From Peribacillus sp. FSL H8-0477 (GTDB lineage: Bacteria; Bacillota; Bacilli; Bacillales; DSM-1321), in assembly GCF_038002765.1 (NCBI RefSeq), contig NZ_JBBODE010000001.1:1922001-1986000 (forward strand): DNA of 64,000 bases, read 5' to 3'. Shown piece by piece: positions 1 through 8,606 of the stretch (positions within the stretch are counted from its first letter, which is position 1; each line of letters begins with the position of its first letter). A model generated the notes under the pieces. It did not search any database. It was not told the origin of the DNA and saw nothing but the letters and a program-made list of their open reading frames with translations. The position numbers and the translations under genes are program-made.

Positions 1-640
1 TTTTCTCCAGAATGAGTAATTAACATACGAAATGACTTTGGTATCCAACTAAAATAGAGCAGATTACACTTTTTCAAAAAACCGTTCAATCGGAGATATC
101 GCGAGGGACGAATCTTTAGCAGTTTGGGCTGAATGTTAGGAAGTTTGGGCCGAATGTTTATTCATATGGGCCGAATAAATCGGGTTTTGGGCCGAATGTG
201 TCACCATATTAGCTCCATCCAATAGATTCGGTCAGCCTCCTGCCCAGCAGCCAACTTATTTCAATGTGTTTTGCCAAAAAGGGTCTATTAAATACGAAAA
301 GGCTTTGAAATTTTAGATGAAATAGAGCAGGGTACACCTTTTCATAAACCCATCCGTTCAGCTATTCTCCATTTCTAAGTGTAGGGAAGAATATCAACGA
401 GTTGCAGAATGGGAGATTAAATTGAGATCTATCCAGTAGATACGGGCAGCTGGCAGCCAAGCAGCCAACCTATTTCAACGTGTTTTCTCAAAATGCATCT
501 ATACATACAAAAGGCTTTAAATAGAGCAGGTTACACTTTTTCATAAACCAGTACAACAGGATCCACCCATATTACACGTAGGAGCAGAACTTTTCTGAGT
601 TACTGCCGAATGTGTATTCATATCAAGCTTATTTCATCAG
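1..640. repeat. Intergenic repeat locus A with 21-bp-period array
   Basis: No gene is visible here. An element beginning AAATAGAGCAG and running into a TTACACTTTTTCATAAACC-type stretch recurs at 52, 320 and 519. A second shared block (GCAGCCAAC..TATTTCAA) recurs at 247 and 461. The first bases of the window resemble the block preceding the third copy, so the array starts to the left of the window. Between the first two copies, the word GGGC(C/T)GAAT recurs at 126, 147, 168 and 189, exactly 21 bp apart. A decayed unit (CTGCCGAATG) lies near 603. No transposase, cas gene or RNA gene is seen. Confidence 0.8.
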
Positions 641-670
641 GTTTTTCCCCAAATTCCCTTAATAAGAAAT

Positions 671-701
671 AAAAAGAAGAGGCTTTAAAAGCCTCTTCTT
701 C
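671..701 (-). terminator. Terminator of minJ
   Basis: A near-perfect hairpin (AAGAAGAGGC / GCCTCTTCTT) is followed on the minus strand by T-rich sequence, directly after the minJ stop codon. Confidence 0.85.
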
Positions 702-702
702 A

Positions 703-1902
703 TTACCCGACTTGGTCGGTTTCTTTGGTTTGGTTTTCTGTGAAGAGCAGTCCTAGTTCGTGGTGTTCGCCTTCAAAGAGGGCACGCTGGACATAGCGGA
801 TTTGTTGGTTGTTGCCGACTACTTCCAGTTTACAGTGGGCTCGGTTTTTCTGTAATGCTTTGTAGAATTTACGTTCGTCCGTGACATGAATGCCATTGAC
901 TTTCGTGACAATTTCTCCAAGTTCCAAGCCCATTTTTTGGGCTGGCGTTTCTGGAATGACACCCAGAATACGTACGCCAAGCTTACTTCTTGAGAAGTAG
1001 ATAGGCAAATTTCGATCGCTTCTTTTTCTTAAGTAATAAATGCCTTCCCGGCCAATTAAACCGATTACGACCGATATGATTGACATGTATGGATACCAGT
1101 ACCCGCCAACCGCAACAGCTAATACCACTGTTCCAAGAAGGATAACCTGTCGTCCACTCGCTTTAATGGCCGTTTCTGGAAGTATCCCTTGTACTTTTTG
1201 CGAAAAACCAATTAAGAACGGAATGACAATTGGTGTGATCAACTGACCGTCAATTGCGAAAACGGGGAACCAGTCAAATGGAGCCGGTAAATTACCGCCG
1301 GGGATGAAGACAAATAACGGAACCATCCAGATTCTTCTCGATGCATATCTGCCGACAGTCTGCCCGCGCTTTGAGATAACTAGTCCAGGAGACGGTTTTT
1401 TAATAGCATTTTTTGCTATTAAGAAGCCTTCTGCAAATAACAAGAGACCTAGCAAAATCGCTACAGTCGGATAAACTGCGGTATCAATGTCCTGAAAATA
1501 TTCATCAAAGAACGGCCACTCTATCTCTCCCCCATATGTATAGAGAATAACTAATAGGAAAAAGCTGATACTGACGCTATACGCTGGTGAGAGTAATCTC
1601 ATCTTTAGCGTGAAGGCTAGCAATATGCTTACTGCACCCACTATAACAAGAACTGCCGGTGGAACAACAAGGCCTGTACCGAGTGTAAACAGTGAAAGGA
1701 TCAGCCCCCAAAGAATTCCCTGCGGTAAAAGCTGCCGTAATTCCGTACTTTTACGATAGATGCGAATGTTAAAATCACGACGCTCTCGTTGGACACGGAT
1801 GACTCCGATTGCTAGAGCGATAATAATGGATACATACAATAACGGATGGATAAAAAGAATTCCAATTCCCCTTAAGCATTCTATCAGCCATTCCTCAGTC
1901 AC
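703..1902 (-). CDS. minJ: MinJ, PDZ-domain topological determinant of cell division
   Basis: A membrane protein of 399 aa, the usual MinJ length. MinJ links DivIVA at poles and septa to MinD and so positions division-site selection in Bacillus. The sequence shows several hydrophobic membrane segments from residue 12 to about 290. A C-terminal PDZ domain at about 305-375 begins near GVIPETPAQKMGLELGE and holds the typical carboxylate-binding loop region. It lies downstream of ctpB, as in B. subtilis, but swrA is not seen beside it; the repeat array lies there instead. The ATG is preceded by a T/A-rich spacer with an AAGATGG-type weak ribosome site. Identification rests on domain layout, length and neighbours. 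Confidence 0.88.
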   Translation of the reverse strand: MTEEWLIECLRGIGILFIHPLLYVSIIIALAIGVIRVQRERRDFNIRIYRKSTELRQLLPQGILWGLILSLFTLGTGLVVPPAVLVIVGAVSILLAFTLKMRLLSPAYSVSISFFLLVILYTYGGEIEWPFFDEYFQDIDTAVYPTVAILLGLLLFAEGFLIAKNAIKKPSPGLVISKRGQTVGRYASRRIWMVPLFVFIPGGNLPAPFDWFPVFAIDGQLITPIVIPFLIGFSQKVQGILPETAIKASGRQVILLGTVVLAVAVGGYWYPYMSIISVVIGLIGREGIYYLRKRSDRNLPIYFSRSKLGVRILGVIPETPAQKMGLELGEIVTKVNGIHVTDERKFYKALQKNRAHCKLEVVGNNQQIRYVQRALFEGEHHELGLLFTENQTKETDQVG

Positions 1903-2000
1903 GATACATCACCATCTTTCTTCTATCTTCTTTCCTATATACTAAAAATATACTATTCTCTATTCTATCAAAGATTACATACTGATGCCTAGCATGTACC

Positions 2001-2028
2001 AAAAAAAGAGCCCAGCTATATGGGCTCA
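2001..2028 (-). terminator. Terminator of ctpB
   Basis: Stem GAGCCCA / TGGGCTC with a 6-nt loop, followed on the minus strand by a run of T, just after the ctpB stop codon. Confidence 0.85.
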
Positions 2029-2035
2029 ACTTCTC

Positions 2036-3466
2036 CTATTCTCTTGAGACAATCTTTAAAGCGGTCCGCAGTTGAACATCGTTCTGTTTATCACGAATTT
2101 TTTCTGTGATCGAAGCCGTAAGCTCCTCTGCTGTCTGGTTATCCAGCTCTCCCGTCACGTTTAATCCTTTATGTCGTTGAAAAGCTTTAAGTGCTGTTTC
2201 TGTTTTTGAACTAAAGTACCCATCCGTACGCCCAGGCACAAATCCGATTGCTTTTAGCATTTCTTGAGCATGCTTAATTTTTTCATCATTCATATCACGT
2301 TCGAAAGGTTTGTCTACTTCTAACTGATGTGCGGTAAAATACGTTGGTTGATGGACTTCAATATTCGGTGCAATTCCCACTTTGTGAATCCAATTTCCAT
2401 TTGGCGTCAGCCATTTAAACAGCGAAATCTTTATATTACTGCCGTCGCCCATAGGAACAGCCTGTTGAACGGTCCCTTTACCAAAAGTACGTTCACCAAT
2501 TACTTTGTAACCGCCTGCTTCTTGTAATGCTCCCGCCAATATTTCTGAAGCAGACGCACTACCATTATCGGTTAGAACAACAATCGGGTAGCTCTTTCTC
2601 TGCTTGAGCTCAGTGGAAAACGTTTGTACCTTACCTGTTCGTTCGGCAATTTGTAAAATGGGCTTATCCTTCGGAATGAGTACCCCTAGAATGTTCTCAA
2701 CACTCTTCAATAATCCACCAGGATTTCCGCGGACATCGATAATGAGCCCTTCGATTCCTTTATTCTCGAGATCCTTCAACTGTCTTTTAAAATCTGTCGC
2801 GGTTTTCTCCGAGAATAGCGTTATATCAATATAACCAATCTGTTCATTATTACTCTCGAGAGTTGATGAAAAAACTGTATCAACCGGGATTTCTTCACGT
2901 GTAATATTCAGTGTGATTGGACGAACTGCTCCTTGTCGCTTAATTTCGAGACTAACGGAAGTCCCTTTTTTTCCACGAATTTTTAGTCTGGTCTCTTCTA
3001 GATTCAAGCCTTCGATGCTCTCACCATTTACCTTTAATAACTGATCTCTTGGCTTTAAGCCGGCTTTTTCAGCGGGAGAATCTTTATATGGGGCAACGAT
3101 GATGATTTTATTATCTTCTACCCCAATTTCCGTTCCGATGCCTTCAAAGGTTGAATCAAGTGACTCGCTGAATTGATTCGCTGTTTGTTTATCCATATAG
3201 ACGGAGTATGGATCTTTAAGTGTTGCAAGCATTCCTTGAATGGCGCCTTCAACGAGCTGTGTACTCCCTACCTTTTCTACATATTGATTTTTAATGAGCT
3301 GGTAGGCAGCTTCAACTTTAATCCATTCTTGATTTGCCACACCTTCTTTCTTTTCCTGTTTTATTGGTTCATCAGCAGTCATCATCTCGGTATAATAGGC
3401 TCCGCCAAGTGCCCCGAGCAATAGTGATAATACGATTGCGAGTGGAAGAATCCATTTTTTACCCAT
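2036..3466 (-). CDS. ctpB: CtpB, S41 carboxyl-terminal processing protease
   Basis: A 476-aa exported serine protease. In B. subtilis CtpB helps activate the SpoIVF complex and so pro-sigma-K cleavage during sporulation. Visible parts are an N-terminal membrane anchor (about 4-24), a PDZ domain (about 90-175), the S41 core with GSASASE (catalytic Ser 305) and FGKGTVQ (Lys 330, Gln 334; same Ser-Lys and Lys-Gln spacing as B. subtilis CtpB), and a C-terminal peptidoglycan-binding domain (about 405-455). I chose the ATG that follows AAAGGAG by a few bases. An upstream in-frame ATG 11 codons earlier has no ribosome site. Well conserved, so the call is firm; presence of ctpB suggests a spore former. 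Confidence 0.93.
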   Translation of the reverse strand: MGKKWILPLAIVLSLLLGALGGAYYTEMMTADEPIKQEKKEGVANQEWIKVEAAYQLIKNQYVEKVGSTQLVEGAIQGMLATLKDPYSVYMDKQTANQFSESLDSTFEGIGTEIGVEDNKIIIVAPYKDSPAEKAGLKPRDQLLKVNGESIEGLNLEETRLKIRGKKGTSVSLEIKRQGAVRPITLNITREEIPVDTVFSSTLESNNEQIGYIDITLFSEKTATDFKRQLKDLENKGIEGLIIDVRGNPGGLLKSVENILGVLIPKDKPILQIAERTGKVQTFSTELKQRKSYPIVVLTDNGSASASEILAGALQEAGGYKVIGERTFGKGTVQQAVPMGDGSNIKISLFKWLTPNGNWIHKVGIAPNIEVHQPTYFTAHQLEVDKPFERDMNDEKIKHAQEMLKAIGFVPGRTDGYFSSKTETALKAFQRHKGLNVTGELDNQTAEELTASITEKIRDKQNDVQLRTALKIVSRE

Positions 3467-3540
3467 AGTGGTCTCCTTTGTTTGCATTGTGTATTTCACT
3501 ATATGAATAGCTTGTACGATTTATGCATTCTAGAGCACCT

Positions 3541-3582
3541 AAAAAAACCAGCTTGTCCAAATACGGACAAGCTGGTTTTTTC
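3541..3582 (-). terminator. Terminator of the M23 peptidase gene
   Basis: A 14-bp stem (AAACCAGCTTGTCC / GGACAAGCTGGTTT) flanked by A on one side and T on the other, so it could work on both strands. It lies between the peptidase stop and ctpB. Confidence 0.9.
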
Positions 3583-3602
3583 TCTTGCTATATGGGTATA
3601 GA

Positions 3603-4952
3603 TTACATAGATACGTAGTTTAAAGGATTAACAGCATTTGTTTTTGATACATTCCATGCACCTTTATGCAATTCGAAATGTAAATGCTGTCCGTATGAAT
3701 GACCTGTATTTCCCATGATTCCGATTTGTTGTCCTTTTGCAACAACTTGTCCAGTACCAACGTTACGCGAATTCAAATGTGCATACACTGTAGTATATGT
3801 TTGACCGCCAATTGAGTGGGATACCATGATACAGTTGCCATAAGAACTTGATAGATATGAACGGATAACAACACCGTCTGCTGCTGCTACTACTGGAACC
3901 GTTCCTGATTGAGCAATATCAATACCCGCATGGAATTTGTTCCAACGAGAACCAATTTGTGATGTTACTCTACCTGCACTTGGACGAGTAAATTGTCCAG
4001 ATGAAACAGGCGGTGCTGATGTTACAGCTGGTGTGTTTGAAGATGGTGCAGATGATGATGAGCTTGAGTTTTTAGCGCTTGGTGCACTTTGTTTCGCAGC
4101 TGCTGCAGCTGCTGCTTCTGCTGCACGTTTCTTCGCTTCTGCTGCTGCTTTTTTCCTTGCAGCTTCTAATTCAGCTAGACGATTTTTCTCAAGGTTAATG
4201 GCTTCTTTCATTGCACTTGCTTGAGCAGCCAGATTTTCTTCTTCTTCTTTAAGGTTCATTTTCAGTTCATGTGCGTCATGCTCTTTTTCTTCGAGTTGAG
4301 CCATCAACTTATCTTTCTGTCCCTTTTGAGCTGTTAACTGACTCTTCATGTCTTCAAGCTCTGCTCGCATTGATTCAAGATTACTTAATTTCGTTTCAAC
4401 AGAATTCTGTTTATCTTCAAGGTCCTTCTTATCAATCTCATGCTGTTTTAAGATTTCTTGATCAGCCTCTACGATAGTCGCTACCGCTCCCACACGACCA
4501 ATGAAGTCACTAAAACTAGATGATCCAAGCAGTACTTCTAAATAGCTGACATTTCCGCCAGACTCCTGAAGCGATACCGCACGTTCTTTAAGCACTTCGT
4601 TACGCTTTGCAATTCTTTCTTTTAAAACGATAATTTCAGCCTTAAGAGCTTCAATTTCTTCTTTTGTTTCTTCAATCTGTATGTTTTTTTCAGCAATTTT
4701 TTGAGTTGAATCGTTAATAGCTAATTCAAGTCTATGTATTTGTTGTTCAACCGTTTCTTGTTGATTCTGTAATTTATTAATGTCTTGATCGGCTCTATTA
4801 ATATCCGATATTACCCCTGATTGTTGTTCCTCAATCTTCTTTGTCTTTTCCTGCATTTCTTTAATCGATTCGGCATCTGCATGCTGGATGGAAAACATAC
4901 TCCCCAAACCAAGTGTAAGTGCCGTGCTAAGTGCTACAATTTTCTTTTTCAA
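3603..4952 (-). CDS. Secreted coiled-coil M23 peptidoglycan endopeptidase
   Basis: A 449-aa secreted protein. It has a signal peptide (MKKKIVALSTALTLG..ADA), a long coiled coil (about 30-260), an Ala/Lys then Ser/Pro-rich linker and a C-terminal LytM/M23 domain (about 315-440). The zinc and catalytic residues are present (HAGID, AHL, HLHFE), so an active glycyl/DD-endopeptidase is expected, unlike degenerate EnvC proteins. It lies just downstream of ftsX. Coiled-coil hydrolases of this kind (PcsB, CwlO, EnvC/NlpD systems) are the usual clients of FtsEX, and I infer the same here. Start: a TTG 8 nt after AAAGGGG. A further TTG 12 codons upstream lacks a site and would spoil the signal peptide. 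No NlpC/P60 domain is present, so it is not a CwlO orthologue by domain. Confidence 0.88.
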   Translation of the reverse strand: MKKKIVALSTALTLGLGSMFSIQHADAESIKEMQEKTKKIEEQQSGVISDINRADQDINKLQNQQETVEQQIHRLELAINDSTQKIAEKNIQIEETKEEIEALKAEIIVLKERIAKRNEVLKERAVSLQESGGNVSYLEVLLGSSSFSDFIGRVGAVATIVEADQEILKQHEIDKKDLEDKQNSVETKLSNLESMRAELEDMKSQLTAQKGQKDKLMAQLEEKEHDAHELKMNLKEEEENLAAQASAMKEAINLEKNRLAELEAARKKAAAEAKKRAAEAAAAAAAKQSAPSAKNSSSSSSAPSSNTPAVTSAPPVSSGQFTRPSAGRVTSQIGSRWNKFHAGIDIAQSGTVPVVAAADGVVIRSYLSSSYGNCIMVSHSIGGQTYTTVYAHLNSRNVGTGQVVAKGQQIGIMGNTGHSYGQHLHFELHKGAWNVSKTNAVNPLNYVSM

Positions 4953-5045
4953 TTCCCTGTTCCCCTTTCTTCCCGTCAGACTATCCAATGGCTCGTCATT
5001 TTTTGTCGCAGCTTGTTGGCTTCTCTGTAGTGGTACATAAAAAGA

Positions 5046-5074
5046 GAAGGAGCTGGGCCAAATTCGGCTCAGCT
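5046..5074 (-). terminator. Probable terminator after ftsX
   Basis: Stem AGCTGGGCC / GGCTCAGCT with T-rich sequence (CTCTTTTTA) following on the minus strand, right after the ftsX stop codon. Confidence 0.65.
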
Positions 5075-5084
5075 ATTCTATTGT

Positions 5085-5978
5085 TTATATTTTTAAGAAC
5101 TTTCTAACTGACATCAAGCTTCCCCAAACCCCAATCAGTCCTCCTAAAATAATTAGAATCGCAGATATTTGATAAACAAATGGGCTTACCGGAAGGAAAT
5201 CAACAAATTTGATTGAAATCAACGGTGTCAAATAATTATATAAGTAAGAATAAGACGTTGCGATTAAAGCAATTGGGACGATTGATCCTAGAATACCCAA
5301 CCATAATCCTTCTAAGAAGAACGGCCAGCGGATAAACGTATTCGTTGCTCCCACTAATCTCATAATCTCTATTTCTCGTTTTCTTGCCATGATGGTAATT
5401 TTAATGGTATTTGAGATTAAGAACATGGCAGTGAATAATAAGCCAATAATTAAGACAATCCCAATATTACGTGCCGTTTCAACGACGTTAAACAGTTTTT
5501 CAACATATCCCTCTCCGTAGATAACATCTTGTACGTAATGATATTTCTTTACATTCTTAGCTACAGGGATAACATCCTCTGGTACTTTTGTTTTGAGGAT
5601 GAATGCATTTCGCAGTGGATTGTCCTGTTCGAACAATTTAAACGCATCACCATCATCACCAAGGTCTTTGATTAACTGAGTTAATTCTTCTTCCTTAGGT
5701 GAATAGGTTACCTTTTCAACTTCCTTTAGTTGAGTCAATTGCTGCTCAAGCAGCTCTCGATCATCCTCACTTGCTGCTGGATCCAGATATACCTTTACTT
5801 CTACATCTTTTTCAACATTACTGGCTATGTGATTTAAGTTCATCATAATGACAAAAAACACACCGACAAGAAGAAGCGTTACAGTCACGGCACTAACGGA
5901 TGCGAATGTCATCCAGCCGTTACGGGAAAGATTCTTCCCACTCTCACGCAGATGTCGGTTCAACGTTCTAATTTTCAT
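5085..5978 (-). CDS. ftsX: FtsX, membrane subunit of the FtsEX complex
   Basis: A 297-aa permease-like protein, close to the 296 aa of B. subtilis FtsX. With FtsE it transmits a cytoplasmic ATP signal across the membrane to a cell-wall hydrolase. It has one membrane segment near 22-46, a large extracellular loop (about 50-165) and three C-terminal segments in an FtsX/MacB-type domain (about 170-295). The ATG lies inside the ftsE end (11-nt overlap, ATGAAAATTAG) with GAGGTG upstream, so translation is coupled. A longer in-frame reading that starts upstream in ftsE is not credible. The likely effector is the M23 gene just downstream. Confidence 0.95.
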   Translation of the reverse strand: MKIRTLNRHLRESGKNLSRNGWMTFASVSAVTVTLLLVGVFFVIMMNLNHIASNVEKDVEVKVYLDPAASEDDRELLEQQLTQLKEVEKVTYSPKEEELTQLIKDLGDDGDAFKLFEQDNPLRNAFILKTKVPEDVIPVAKNVKKYHYVQDVIYGEGYVEKLFNVVETARNIGIVLIIGLLFTAMFLISNTIKITIMARKREIEIMRLVGATNTFIRWPFFLEGLWLGILGSIVPIALIATSYSYLYNYLTPLISIKFVDFLPVSPFVYQISAILIILGGLIGVWGSLMSVRKFLKI

Positions 5979-6654
5979 ATCCGTATTCACCTCGTTGCTC
6001 GTCACGAACGATTTGTCCTTCTTCAATGGCAATAACTCTATGCGGCATATTATTAACAATATCCCGATTATGAGTGGCCATGACGACAGTCGTTCCATTC
6101 TTGTTGATTTGTTCGAAGATATTCATAATCTCCCATGATGTTTCTGGATCTAGGTTTCCTGTCGGTTCATCGGCAATCACGATTTTCGGTGAATTGACAA
6201 TTGAACGCGCGATGGAAATCCTTTGCTGCTCTCCTCCAGAAAGCTCTGTTGGCAGCATTCTTACTTTATGTTTGAGTCCAACGAGATCGAGGACTTCCAT
6301 TACACGTTTCTTTATTTCTGCGGGTGTACGTTCGATAACCTCCATCGCAAATGCTACATTTTCATAAACAGATAATGTTTGCAGCAATTTGTAATCTTGG
6401 AATACGACTCCGATATTTCTACGAAACAATGGAACTTTTGTATTCCTCAGTTTTGGTAAACTCACACCATTGACAATAATATTTCCTGATGTCGGACGCT
6501 CTTCTCTGTACATCATTTTGATGAACGTTGATTTACCGGCACCACTTGTTCCTACAACATATACGAATTCACCCGGTTTAATTTTTACATTAATTCCACC
6601 AATGGCACTTACACCATTAGGATAAGTTTTCTTTACATCAATCATTTCTATCAT
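5968..6654 (-). CDS. ftsE: FtsE, ATPase subunit of the FtsEX complex
   Basis: A 228-aa ABC ATPase with Walker A GTSGAGKST (35-43), the Q-loop near 86, the signature LSGGEQQR (138-145), Walker B IVIADEP (158-164) and a switch His in ATHN. It drives FtsX to control peptidoglycan hydrolysis; in B. subtilis FtsEX acts through CwlO and also affects the timing of sporulation. The ATG follows AGGTGG. The gene heads an ftsE-ftsX unit, with the M23 hydrolase next on the same strand. Confidence 0.96.
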   Translation of the reverse strand: MIEMIDVKKTYPNGVSAIGGINVKIKPGEFVYVVGTSGAGKSTFIKMMYREERPTSGNIIVNGVSLPKLRNTKVPLFRRNIGVVFQDYKLLQTLSVYENVAFAMEVIERTPAEIKKRVMEVLDLVGLKHKVRMLPTELSGGEQQRISIARSIVNSPKIVIADEPTGNLDPETSWEIMNIFEQINKNGTTVVMATHNRDIVNNMPHRVIAIEEGQIVRDEQRGEYGYEN

Positions 6655-6751
6655 ATATATACCACCTAATCAGCTCTTAAATTTATTCATGTTGAATAGT
6701 AAGTCATGCTGTCATTAAAAGCTCGTAAATATACTTTAGTCGCTGTTAAAA

Positions 6752-6783
6752 CCAAAAAAATAAACAGGTTTGCCCTGTTTTTA
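6752..6783 (-). terminator. Terminator-like hairpin in the ftsE leader region
   Basis: On the minus strand the stem AAACAGGGC/ACCTGTTT is followed by TATTTTTTTT, which looks like an intrinsic terminator, yet the next gene (ftsE) starts only about 100 nt downstream. It could stop read-through from cccB or act as an attenuator. Confidence 0.5.
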
Positions 6784-7159
6784 GGTTCTAAAACATTATA
6801 TCATCAATTTTCGTCAAAATAAGCAATTATATATTACAGTTTCATTTCATTTAGATGAAACAGAGTTTAAAAATCCATAAATAAAAAGACCTATCTTTTT
6901 GAAAAAATTTCAATTTCTTTTTAGGTCATTTTACACAATTATTTTCCTTGAATTTTGTTTAGGTGGAAAGTAATTCCTGATTAGTCTTTACCGTGAATAG
7001 ACTATGATATAAGCACTTTACCCGTTATTTTTTAGTAAAAATCCTTTTTAAACTCTAGGATAAACGGCTTAGTTTTAGGTAAATAATGGGATTAGTTAAT
7101 TGTTGCAACAAGGTAAAGTTCAAAAACATTTTATCCCATATATCGTGTCATAAAATGGA

Positions 7160-7195
7160 ATAAAATAAAATAACCCTGCTTACGCTCAGCAGGGC
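7160..7195 (-). terminator. Terminator of cccB
   Basis: Stem CCCTGCT / AGCAGGG followed on the minus strand by TTATTTTATTTTA, a few bases after the cccB stop. Confidence 0.85.
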
Positions 7196-7203
7196 CTCGG
7201 TAC

Positions 7204-7527
7204 TTATTTTTTTTCTGCGAGCCAAGCTGCTACATTCGCAGCGTCTTCACCTTTTAGAACTTCTGGAGGCATGATTCCTTTTCCTTCTGCAATAATGGTT
7301 TCAATGTCTTCTTTTGATAGTTTTGATCCGACGGTACTTAGTTCAGGTCCAGCTGCACCTTCAAGATTATTTCCATGACAGCCTGCGCAGCTTCTTTCAT
7401 AGAGCTTTTCTTCAGCGCTTGCTGTTTGAGTCGAATCTCCTGCAGGTTCTTTGCTTTCGTCTCCGCCGCCGCATGCAGTCAGCATAAGTGTTGTACCTAG
7501 TAAGATTCCTAGCATTTTTTTATTCAT
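7204..7527 (-). CDS. cccB: CccB, membrane-anchored cytochrome c-551
   Basis: A 107-aa lipoprotein cytochrome. It has a lipobox LTAC (Cys19 would carry the lipid), a Ser/Glu/Thr-rich tether, the haem-binding motif CAGCH (47-51) and an axial Met in GIMPP (Met86). It carries electrons on the outer face of the membrane, for example to a terminal oxidase. B. subtilis cccB lies in the same place between ftsE and prfB. A strong AGGAGG precedes the ATG. A clear terminator follows, so it is probably a single-gene unit. Confidence 0.95.
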   Translation of the reverse strand: MNKKMLGILLGTTLMLTACGGGDESKEPAGDSTQTASAEEKLYERSCAGCHGNNLEGAAGPELSTVGSKLSKEDIETIIAEGKGIMPPEVLKGEDAANVAAWLAEKK

Positions 7528-7571
7528 GTCTTTTGCCTCCTCTGTAAGTCCCTTAGGAATATTATAGCAGA

Positions 7572-8435
7572 TTAAGCTGGTTTAAATCCTTCTCCCAGAA
7601 CTTCAGAAGCATCCATTACGACGACAAAAGCCTTTGGATCCACGGTTTTAATCAATTGTTTCAATTTGGTGAATTCTGATTGATCGACCACACACATTAA
7701 TAATGGGCGAGCATCATCCGTATATCCTCCCATACCTGTAAGACGAGTCACCCCTCGATTGATTTCATTGATAATCGCATCTCGAACTTCGACTTCGTTA
7801 TTCGTAATGATCATGACCGTTTTGGAACGATGTATCCCTACTTGAATTAAATCAATCGTTTTGCTTGTTACATATAACCCAATTAACGCATAGAGTCCTT
7901 GTTCAATATCAAACACGATTGCTGCCCATAAAACAATTAATCCATCAATCATTGCGACACATGTTCCTAACGAAAAATGGGTGTATTTATGGATAATCTG
8001 AGCGGCTAGATCCGTTCCCCCCGTTGATGCCTTCCCGCGAAAGACAATACCAAGTCCGAGTCCAACCATGATTCCCCCGCAAATAGCCCCTAAAAGCGCA
8101 TCCTCTGTCCAAGGTTCCCAATCTTTCGTTAGAAACACGATAAAAGGAAGAAATAGTGTGCCCACAAGTGATTTCGCGCCAAAATGCATACCGAGGAAAA
8201 TTAATCCTGCAATGAATAATGGGATATTAAACGCCCATTGCACAAATGCCGGCTCCCAGTGCATGAGCGCATCAGTAATCGTACTAATTCCGCTTACGCC
8301 GCCAGAAGCAATTCGATTGGGGAGTAGAAATACATTAAATCCAATCGCAATAATCGCCGATCCTATCAAAACTAACCCATATTCAATCAGTTTTTCCAAC
8401 ATGGGATGCTTTGGTCCTCGATACCTTCTATTCAT
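7572..8435 (-). CDS. YitT-family membrane protein (DUF161 + DUF2179), YvjA-like
   Basis: A 287-aa protein with about five membrane helices in the N-terminal 190 residues and a cytosolic DUF2179 domain at about 215-280. The Gly-rich sequence GGVSGISTI and the later KASTGGTDL are typical of this family. The biochemical role is not known; transport or regulation has been suggested for relatives. The position between prfB and cccB matches yvjA of B. subtilis. The ATG follows GAGGAGAG. The protein ends at GEGFKPA, close to the start of cccB (44-bp gap). Confidence 0.85.
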   Translation of the reverse strand: MNRRYRGPKHPMLEKLIEYGLVLIGSAIIAIGFNVFLLPNRIASGGVSGISTITDALMHWEPAFVQWAFNIPLFIAGLIFLGMHFGAKSLVGTLFLPFIVFLTKDWEPWTEDALLGAICGGIMVGLGLGIVFRGKASTGGTDLAAQIIHKYTHFSLGTCVAMIDGLIVLWAAIVFDIEQGLYALIGLYVTSKTIDLIQVGIHRSKTVMIITNNEVEVRDAIINEINRGVTRLTGMGGYTDDARPLLMCVVDQSEFTKLKQLIKTVDPKAFVVVMDASEVLGEGFKPA

Positions 8436-8562
8436 TATATTCTCTCCTCTATGACAGGACTACGTTAGTCCGTACTTCCTTTGATAGCCGAAAGTAGTAT
8501 AGCATTCCAAAACTCGCTAGTAAATGGCATCCGGATAAAGCGGTAAAGGAACAAAGGCTGCT

Positions 8563-8600
8563 CAAAGAAAAAACTGGCAGGGGAAAACCCCTGCCAGTCA
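8563..8600 (-). terminator. Terminator of prfB
   Basis: An 11-bp GC-rich stem (ACTGGCAGGGG / CCCCTGCCAGT) with a TTTT loop, followed on the minus strand by TTTTTTCTTTG. Confidence 0.92.
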
Positions 8601-8606
8601 TGAGTC

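Larger units (their letters stand above)
6655..7203. other. Long AT-rich intergenic region between cccB and ftsE
   Basis: 549 bp without a convincing gene. It holds the cccB terminator (7160-7195), an imperfect inverted repeat (GACCTA at about 6890 / TAGGTC at about 6923, T-rich downstream on the minus strand) and a terminator-like hairpin about 100 nt upstream of ftsE. The ftsE promoter presumably lies here, but I cannot assign -35/-10 boxes with confidence. Confidence 0.6.
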
